Assembly (NCBI RefSeq): GCF_023614235.1
Contig: NZ_CP094264.1
Span: 4,340,001-4,404,000, forward strand
Length of the DNA: 64,000 bases
From: Streptomyces sp. MRC013
Lineage (GTDB): Bacteria; Actinomycetota; Actinomycetes; Streptomycetales; Streptomycetaceae
Reading direction: 5' to 3'
The notes below the pieces were generated by a model. The model had not been told where the DNA came from. It did not search any database and saw nothing but the letters and a program-made list of their open reading frames with translations. The first letter of the stretch is position 1, and every line of letters begins with the position of its first letter. Below are positions 57,365 through 64,000 of the stretch, in pieces. The translations under genes and the position numbers were made by a program.

Positions 57365-58504
57365 ATGACCGACCGACCACGCTCCGGTCTCGCCGCGGTG
57401 AGCACGGCCCTGCTGGAGATGAGCAGGCAGCTGGAGGTCCGCGACGTCCTGAAGACCATCGTCGCCTCCGCCCGCGACCTGCTCGACGCCGAGTACGCGG
57501 CGCTCGGCGTCCCGGACGACCACGGCGGTTTCGCCCAGTTCGTGGTCGACGGGGTCAGCGACGAGCAGTGGAAGGCCATCGGCCCCCTGCCCCGGCAGCA
57601 CGGCGTCCTCGCCGCGATGCTCCACGGCGAGCGGCCCGAGCGCCTCGCCGACGTCCGCGAGGACCCCCGCTTCGAGGGCTGGCCCGCCGCCCACCCCGAC
57701 ATGTCGGACTTCCTCGGTCTGCCCGTCCGCGACGGCGACGAGACGATCGCCGCCCTCTTCCTCGCCAACAAGCGCCGCCCCTCACCCGGCGGCGGCTTCA
57801 CCGCCGACGACGAGGAACTGCTCGGCATCCTCGCCCAGCACGCCGCCATCGCCTTGACCAACGCCCGCCTCCACGAGCGCAGCCGCGAGCTGACCATCGC
57901 CGAGGAGCGCTCCCGCCTCGCCCACGAGCTGCACGACGCGGTCAGCCAGAAGCTGTTCTCCCTGCGGCTCACCGCCCAGGCCGCCGCCGCCCTGATCGAC
58001 CGGGACCCCGCCCGCGCCAGGACCGAGCTCCAGCAGGTCGCGGCCCTCGCCGCCGAGGCCGCCGACGAGCTGCGGGCCGCCGTCGTCGAGCTGCGCCCCG
58101 CCGCCCTCGACGAGGACGGCCTGGTCCACACGCTGCGCACGCACGTCCAGGTCCTCGACCGGGCCCACACGGCCCGCGTCACCTTCGACGAGGGCGGCGT
58201 GCGCGCCCTGCCCGCCGCCCAGGAGGAGGCGCTGCTCCGCGTCGCCCAGGAGGCCCTGCACAACGCCCTGCGCCACTCCGGGGCCGACCGGGTCGCCGTC
58301 CGGCTCTCCCGGCACGGCCAGGGCGCCCGCCTCACCGTCGCCGACGACGGCAGGGGCTTCGACCCGTGGGCGGTCCGCAGCGCCGGGCGCCACCTGGGCC
58401 TCGTGTCCATGCGGGACCGGGCGAGCGGCGTCGGCGGCCGGCTCGCCGTGCACTCGGCGCCCGGCGAGGGCACCGCGATCGAGATGGAGGTCCCCGGTGG
58501 CTGA
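57365..58504 (+). CDS. GAF-domain sensor histidine kinase (HisKA_3 type)
   Basis: A 379-residue cytoplasmic kinase. Residues about 20-160 are a GAF domain, possibly with a bound small molecule. Next comes the HisKA_3 dimerising helix with the phosphorylated His in ERSRLAHELHDAVSQKLFSL near residue 190, and the HATPase domain (EEALLRVAQEALHNALRHSG, VADDGRGFDP, GHLGL-like RHLGLVSMRDRA). No membrane helix, so the signal is intracellular. Overlaps the regulator gene by eight bases. Confidence 0.92.
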   Translation: MTDRPRSGLAAVSTALLEMSRQLEVRDVLKTIVASARDLLDAEYAALGVPDDHGGFAQFVVDGVSDEQWKAIGPLPRQHGVLAAMLHGERPERLADVREDPRFEGWPAAHPDMSDFLGLPVRDGDETIAALFLANKRRPSPGGGFTADDEELLGILAQHAAIALTNARLHERSRELTIAEERSRLAHELHDAVSQKLFSLRLTAQAAAALIDRDPARARTELQQVAALAAEAADELRAAVVELRPAALDEDGLVHTLRTHVQVLDRAHTARVTFDEGGVRALPAAQEEALLRVAQEALHNALRHSGADRVAVRLSRHGQGARLTVADDGRGFDPWAVRSAGRHLGLVSMRDRASGVGGRLAVHSAPGEGTAIEMEVPGG

Positions 58505-59180
58505 CGAGGAGAGCGGCGGCGCCGCGCGGGCGGGGAAGGGGCGTGCCATCCGCGTGCTCCTCGTCGACGACCACCAGGTCGTCCGCCGCGGGCTGCGCAC
58601 GTTCCTGGAGGTCCAGGACGACATCGAGGTCGTCGGCGAGGCCGCGGACGGCGCCGAGGGCGTCGCCCGCACGGAGGAGCTGCGCCCCGACGTCGTCCTC
58701 ATGGACGTGAAGATGCCCGGCACGGACGGCATCGAGGCCCTGCGCAGGCTCCGCGAGCTGGGCAACCCGGCGAAGGTGCTGATCGTCACCAGCTTCACCG
58801 AACAGCGCACGGTCGTCCCCGCCCTGCGCGCCGGCGCCGCCGGGTACGTCTACAAGGACGTCGACCCGGACGCCCTGGCCGGCGCCATCCGCTCCGTCCA
58901 CGCGGGCCACGTCCTGCTCCAGCCCGAGGTGGCCGGGGCGCTGCTCAGCCAGGACGGGGCGAACGGCGGCGCCGGCGGCCGCGGCGGCACCCTCACCGAG
59001 CGGGAGCGCGAGGTCCTCGGCCTGATCGCCGACGGCCGCTCCAACCGGGAGATCGCCCGCGCGCTCGTCCTCTCCGAGAAGACCGTGAAGACGCACGTCT
59101 CCAACATCCTCATGAAGCTGGACCTCGCCGACCGGACCCAGGCCGCCCTGTGGGCGGTACGCCACGGCCTCACCACCTGA
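58497..59180 (+). CDS. NarL/FixJ family response regulator
   Basis: A 227-residue regulator. The receiver domain has the acidic pair VLLVDDHQVVRRG, the phospho-acceptor Asp in VVLMDVKMPGTDGIEAL, and the Lys in GYVYKDVDPDAL. The LuxR-type output domain is at the C terminus (LTEREREVLGLIADGRSNRE, LVLSEKTVKTHVSNIL). GTG start inside the end of the kinase gene, so both are made from one mRNA. Targets unknown. Confidence 0.93.
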   Translation: MADEESGGAARAGKGRAIRVLLVDDHQVVRRGLRTFLEVQDDIEVVGEAADGAEGVARTEELRPDVVLMDVKMPGTDGIEALRRLRELGNPAKVLIVTSFTEQRTVVPALRAGAAGYVYKDVDPDALAGAIRSVHAGHVLLQPEVAGALLSQDGANGGAGGRGGTLTEREREVLGLIADGRSNREIARALVLSEKTVKTHVSNILMKLDLADRTQAALWAVRHGLTT

Positions 59181-59268
59181 CCGGCCCCGCCGCCCGGCCC
59201 CACCACCCGGCTCCGGGACGGGGCCCGACCTGACGCGCCCGGCCGGATCCCGTCCCCGGCCGGCCGGC

Positions 59269-60058
59269 TCAGGGCCGCCCCCGCTCCCGCTCCTCCACGT
59301 ACGCGTTGAACGCCGCCACCCGCGCCCGCCGCGCCACCCGCTCCACCGGCCGCAGCGCCTCCGCCCGCGCCGCCATCTCCGACGCGCTCACCGCGCCGCC
59401 GTGCCCGCTCCCGCACGCCAGCGAGACCAGCAGCGCCACCCGCCGCGCCATCTCCAGCACCCGCACCGCCCGCGGCGGGTACCCCGGCGCCAGCGGCTCG
59501 CCCCCCGGCGTCCGCCCGCGCCCGGTACGCGTCCAGCGACGCCTCCGCCACCGGGCCCGAGGCCGCCACGTCCAGCCGCGTCAGCACCGCCGTCGCCCTC
59601 CGCAGCGCCTCCGCCAGCTCCCGCTCCGCCTCGCCCAGCGACGGCACGTCCGCCGGAGGCGCCTGCCGCACCGGCAGGCAGCGCCACACGACCCCGGCGC
59701 GCGGCTCCCCGGCCGGACCCGCCCCGGTCACCTCCGGTACGAGCCCGAATCCGGCCCCGTAGCCGACGGCCGCCTCCCCCGCCTCGAGCGCCCGCGCGTT
59801 GAACTCCGGCGGCCCGCTCAACCCCAGCGGGTGCCCCGGCACGGGCAGCGCGACCCGCCACCCGGCGACCCCCAGCGACCGCAGCCGCCCCAGCGCCAGG
59901 GTCAGCCCGACGGGCCCCGGCTCACCCGGCAGGCCCTCCACCCGGTGCGGCGCGTCGTCGCCGACGATCGCGCCCACCGCCTCGTCCGGCGACACCGACC
60001 CGGCCAGCAGGGCGTTCCCCCAAGCGGCCAACCGTCCTGAACGTGGTTCCGAAAGCAT
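59269..60058 (-). pseudogene. Conserved hypothetical protein, frameshifted
   Basis: I do not recognise a family with known function. The N-terminal frame (60058 to about 59506) gives AAWGNALLAGSVSPDEAVGAIVGDDAPHRV and LTLALGRLRSLGVAGWRVALPVPGHPLGL; the C-terminal frame (about 59500-59269) gives RVLEMARRVALLVSLACGSGHGGAVSASEMAARAEAL. They join if one base is removed from the C6 run 59501-59506, making about 262 residues. Similar proteins occur beside this ABC ATPase gene in streptomycetes by memory. ATG with TAGGCT seven bases upstream, divergent from the ABC gene. Confidence 0.68.
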
Positions 60059-60205
60059 GGCCCCCAGCCTAGGTACCGGCCCCACGGGTACGGGCCCCGC
60101 CACCGGTGGCGTAGGTTTTCCCAGGGAACCCGTGCCCGCCGCTCCCACGGCGCTCCGCGCGGGGACGACGACGAAGCGACGACCGCAAGGGGAGACAACG
60201 CGCTC

Positions 60206-60997
<792 letters not shown>

Positions 60998-61124
60998 ACC
61001 CGCCGCCCCTCCCCGAAGCCCCGGGGCGCCGGACGCCGGGGGAGCGGAGGAACCCGCCCACCGGGCACCCGACCCCCCTTCACCGCCGGACCCCGGCCCC
61101 CTGTCCCCGGCGGGCCCGCGCGCC

Positions 61125-61130
61125 TACCAT
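61125..61130 (+). promoter_or_regulatory. -10 box of the NfeD gene (leaderless)
   Basis: TACCAT ends six bases before the GTG at 61137. Confidence 0.4.
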
Positions 61131-61136
61131 GACGGA

Positions 61137-61565
61137 GTGGACATCGACGCATGGGTCTGGTGGCTGATCGCGGCGGTGGGACTGGGCATCCCGCTCGTCA
61201 TCACCGCGATGCCCGAATTCGGCATGTTCTCCGTCGGGGCGGTCGCGGGCGCCCTCACCGCGGGACTCGGCTTCGGAGTGGTGGCCCAGGTCATCGTCTT
61301 CGTCGTGGTCTCCGTCGCACTCCTCGCCGTCGTGCGCCCCATCGCGGCCCGGCACCGCCGAGGACAACCCGCCCACGCCACCGGCGTGGACGCCCTGAAG
61401 GGCCGCCAAGCCGTCGTCCTGGAACGGGTCGACGCCTCCGGCGGACGCGTCAAGCTCGCCGGCGAGGTCTGGTCCGCCCGCGCCTACGCACCCGACCAGG
61501 TCTTCGAACAAGGGCAGCAGGTCGACGTCGTCGACATCGACGGGGCCACCGCCGTCGTGATGTGA
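61137..61565 (+). CDS. NfeD family membrane protein
   Basis: A 142-residue protein with two or three N-terminal membrane helices and a C-terminal OB-fold (residues about 85-140: LKGRQAVVLERVDASGGRVKLAGEVWSARA). NfeD proteins pair with SPFH/stomatin proteins, whose gene follows after 129 bases. They likely act together on membrane microdomains. It lacks the serine protease domain of longer NfeD forms. Confidence 0.9.
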   Translation: MDIDAWVWWLIAAVGLGIPLVITAMPEFGMFSVGAVAGALTAGLGFGVVAQVIVFVVVSVALLAVVRPIAARHRRGQPAHATGVDALKGRQAVVLERVDASGGRVKLAGEVWSARAYAPDQVFEQGQQVDVVDIDGATAVVM

Positions 61566-61694
61566 CGTCCCGCCACACGCCGTCCCGGGCAGGCCGGTCA
61601 CCGGGACAACCGGCCGAACCGCCCACATGACCGCCCGACGTCTGGGAAAATCGATCACAGACAACAACCGGCAGCGAAGGGCACGGGGAGCACG

Positions 61695-62717
61695 ATGCCA
61701 TCAGTCATCATCGTTCTGGTCATTCTGGTGGTGCTAGTCTTCATCGCCCTGATCAAGACGATCCAGGTCATCCCACAAGCCAGCGCCGCCATCGTGGAAC
61801 GCTTCGGCCGCTACACCCGCACCCTCAACGCGGGCCTCAACATCGTCGTCCCGTTCATCGACACGATCCGCAACCGCATCGACCTGCGCGAGCAGGTCGT
61901 CCCCTTCCCGCCCCAGCCCGTCATCACCCAGGACAACCTGGTCGTCAACATCGACACGGTCATCTACTACCAGGTGACCGACGCCCGCGCCGCGACGTAC
62001 GAGGTCGCCAGCTACATCCAGGCGATCGAGCAGCTCACCGTCACCACCCTGCGCAACATCATCGGCGGCATGGACCTGGAGCGCACCCTCACCTCCCGCG
62101 AGGAGATCAACGCCGCCCTCCGCGGCGTCCTCGACGAGGCCACGGGCAAGTGGGGCATCCGCGTCAACCGCGTCGAACTCAAGGCCATCGAGCCGCCCAC
62201 CTCCATCCAGGACTCGATGGAGAAGCAGATGCGCGCCGACCGCGACAAGCGCGCCGCGATCCTCACCGCCGAGGGAATCCGTCAGTCCCAGATCCTCACC
62301 GCCGAGGGCGAGAAGCAGTCCGCGATCCTGCGCGCCGAGGGCGAGGCCAAGGCGGCGGCCCTGCGCGCCGAGGGCGAGGCCCAGGCGGTCCGCACCGTCT
62401 TCGAGGCCATCCACGCCGGCGACCCCGACCAGAAGCTGCTCTCCTACCAGTACCTCCAGATGCTCCCGAAGATCGCCGAAGGCGACGCCAACAAGCTCTG
62501 GATCGTCCCCAGCGAGATCGGCGACGCCCTCAAGGGCCTCTCCGGCGCCTTCGGCAACCTCGGCAACGGCGCCTCCGGATTCGACACCTCCTCGAAGGAG
62601 CGGCGCCGGCAGGACCCCCCGCGGACTGACCGCGGGCCGGCCCCCCGGTCGACTCACCCGGGTGCCCTCGTGCATGATCGGTTCATCCACCACCGATCCG
62701 CACGGGGGGCACAGTGA
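61695..62717 (+). CDS. SPFH/Band 7 (stomatin-like) membrane protein
   Basis: A membrane-scaffold protein with one N-terminal helix (VIIVLVILVVLVFIALI), the SPFH domain (residues about 30-210; QASAAIVERFGRYTRTLNAG, LREQVVPFPPQPVITQDNL), and a helical region with repeated AEGE(K/A)Q segments. The readable frame runs to 62717, where its stop overlaps the next GTG. Adding one C to the C6 run 62615-62620 would instead end it at the TGA at 62627-62629. The last 30 residues of the long version are Arg/His-rich and unlike the family. I favour the shorter form. Confidence 0.86.
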   Translation: MPSVIIVLVILVVLVFIALIKTIQVIPQASAAIVERFGRYTRTLNAGLNIVVPFIDTIRNRIDLREQVVPFPPQPVITQDNLVVNIDTVIYYQVTDARAATYEVASYIQAIEQLTVTTLRNIIGGMDLERTLTSREEINAALRGVLDEATGKWGIRVNRVELKAIEPPTSIQDSMEKQMRADRDKRAAILTAEGIRQSQILTAEGEKQSAILRAEGEAKAAALRAEGEAQAVRTVFEAIHAGDPDQKLLSYQYLQMLPKIAEGDANKLWIVPSEIGDALKGLSGAFGNLGNGASGFDTSSKERRRQDPPRTDRGPAPRSTHPGALVHDRFIHHRSARGAQ

Positions 62718-63483
62718 CGCTCTGGGAGATGCTCGCCGTCTTCGCGGCCGGCATAGGCGCGGGCACCATCAACACGATCGTCGGGTCGGGCACGCTCATC
62801 ACCTTCCCCGTCCTCCTGGCAACCGGCCTCCCCCGGTCACCGCCACGGTCTCCAACGCCCTCGGCCTGATCCCGGGCTCCGTCAGCGGGGCCATCGGCTA
62901 CCGCGCCGAGCTCACCGGTCAGCGCGACCGCGTCCTGCGCCTCACCGTCGCCGCCGCCGCCGGAGGGCTCGGCGGCGCCGTCCTCCTCACCCTCCTCCCC
63001 TCCACGGCCTTCGAGACGATCGTCCCCGTCCTCGTCGCCCTGGCACTGGTCCTGGTCGTCCTCCAGCCCCGCATCACCCGGACCGTCCAGACCCGCCGGG
63101 AACGCACCGGCCGCGACGGCACCACCCGCCACGGCGGCCCCCTCCTCTTCGCCGGCCTGCTCCTCGCCAGCGTCTACGGCGGATACTTCACCGCCGCCCA
63201 GGGGATCATCTACCTCTCCCTCATGGGCATGCTGCTCGACGACACCCTCCAGCGCCTCAACGCCGTGAAGAACGTCCTCGCGGCCGTCGTCAACACCGTC
63301 GCCGCACTGTTCTTCGTCTTCGCCGCCCGCTTCGACTGGACCGCGGTCGCCCTCATCGCCGCGGGCTCCACCATCGGAGGCCAGCTCGGGGCCCGCGTCG
63401 GCCGGCGGCTCCCCGCCCGGGCCCTCCGCACCCTGATCGTCGTCATCGGCGGCGCCGCGATCCTCCAGCTCACCACCCGATGA
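62714..63483 (+). pseudogene. TauE/SafE family sulfite exporter-like protein, frameshifted
   Basis: Membrane transporter of about 256 residues and eight helices, possibly for sulfite or small organosulfur anions. The first frame has the N terminus MLAVFAAGIGAGTINTIVGSG with the family Gly motif; the second has VTATVSNALGLIPGSVSGAIGYR, GGYFTAAQGIIYLSLMG and AAGSTIGGQLGARVGRRL. They join if one base is added to the C5 run 62830-62834. GTG start at 62714. Both repeated halves of the family are present. Confidence 0.83.
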
Positions 63484-63538
63484 CGGAGGAGCCCGCCCCC
63501 GGCGGCACGCCGGGAACGGGCTCCACCCGCGGCCGCGC

Positions 63539-64000
63539 TCAGGCGGCGACGGCCTCCGGCCGCTGGACCGCCAGCCACTCCGGCAGCTCCGACCGCTCAC
63601 CGGCCCGCAGCGCCAACAGCATCGCGTCCGCGGGACTCGGCACGTACGGCCGGTGCAGCAGCGGCATCCCCGCCTCCTCCGGCGTGCGGTCCGCCTTGCG
63701 GTGGTTGTCCTCCGCACAGGAGGCGACCGTGTTCAGCCAGCTGTCCGCGCCCCCCTGCGACCGCGGCACGACGTGGTCGACCGTCGTCGCGCGCCGCCCG
63801 CAGTACGCGCACCGGTACTGGTCGCGCACCAGCACACCCCTGCGCGACCACGGCGCGTGTCTTCGGAACGGCACCCGTACGTACCGGCACAACCTGATCA
63901 CCCGCGGTGCGGGCAACTCCACCCGGGCCGCCCGCAGCCGGAGTTCCGGATGGGCCTGCTCGACGACGGCCTTGTCCTGCAGCACCAGCACCACCGCCCG
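63539..64000 (-). CDS. HNH endonuclease, partial at the window edge
   Basis: The last about 153 residues of an HNH nuclease; the frame is still open at base 64000, and homologues have some 20-30 more residues at the N terminus. The zinc/HNH part is CAYCGRRATTVDHVVPRSQGG, WLNTVASCAEDNHRKADRTPEE. The segment VIRLCRYVRVPFRRHAPWSRRGVLVRD before it is typical of the streptomycete single-HNH family. Function in the cell unknown. Confidence 0.88.
   Translation of the reverse strand, partial: RAVVLVLQDKAVVEQAHPELRLRAARVELPAPRVIRLCRYVRVPFRRHAPWSRRGVLVRDQYRCAYCGRRATTVDHVVPRSQGGADSWLNTVASCAEDNHRKADRTPEEAGMPLLHRPYVPSPADAMLLALRAGERSELPEWLAVQRPEAVAA

Overview
The window is about 64 kb of very GC-rich actinobacterial DNA, almost certainly a Streptomyces chromosome. 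The evidence is strong G/C at third codon positions, many GTG starts, and family markers such as an LAETG-anchored protein, a Gbn-type nucleoid protein, a DUF397/XRE pair, a PHO box and a DmdR-type iron box. From memory, the gene order matches the conserved core around SCO1800-SCO1860 of S. coelicolor (tyrS, moaA, gbn, pit, cobalamin genes, fabG-fabI, serB). No rRNA, tRNA, CRISPR array, insertion sequence or prophage was recognised.

Layout. 0-6.3 kb: an EamA exporter whose frame stays open into the next gene, a DUF2000 remnant, a class V aminotransferase, a frameshifted amidohydrolase, and an iron-boxed penicillin-acylase/siderophore-acetyltransferase pair. 6.5-16.3 kb: an LAETG surface protein, then a leftward cobalamin operon (cobD, cobQ, chelatase subunit, cobO, cobB, CbiG-like, cobC) behind a B12 riboswitch. 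16.4-18.0 kb: a Pit phosphate transporter and a small partner gene with a PHO box. 18.2-25 kb, rightward: aldolase, hydrolase, an unknown frameshifted gene, an ABC-F gene behind a tiny leader ORF, gbn and an enoyl-CoA hydratase. 25-29.8 kb, leftward: SDR, GH15, SURF1, a Zn-ribbon protein and an exonuclease/BRCT protein.

30-41 kb: VIT1 transporter, sterol desaturase-like protein, CaiB-type CoA transferase with paired operators, subtilisin, DUF485-ActP acetate uptake, moaA, small proteins and tyrS. 41-46.6 kb: tldE/tldD separated by an unusual duplicated micro-ORF, then a small accessory patch (DUF397-XRE pair, Phd-PIN toxin-antitoxin pair). 46.7-64 kb: fabG-fabI, a FadR-type regulator and MFS exporter, a SixA phosphatase, serB, a double-FHA ABC transporter, a lytic transglycosylase, a GAF kinase/NarL regulator pair, an ABC ATPase, NfeD-SPFH, a TauE-type transporter and an HNH nuclease cut by the window edge.

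Two patterns cut across the window. First, at least nine and probably eleven conserved genes change frame exactly at a G or C run of five or six bases. Changing the run by one base restores each protein, so assembly error is more likely than gene decay. Second, several starts have a -10 hexamer ending exactly six bases before the start codon, the architecture of leaderless mRNAs. The candidates most worth following as new biology are the iron-regulated acylase/acetyltransferase pair, the leader peptide ahead of the ABC-F gene, the tldD/micro-ORF/tldE arrangement, the paired GGCAC operators, and the GATC cluster around gbn.
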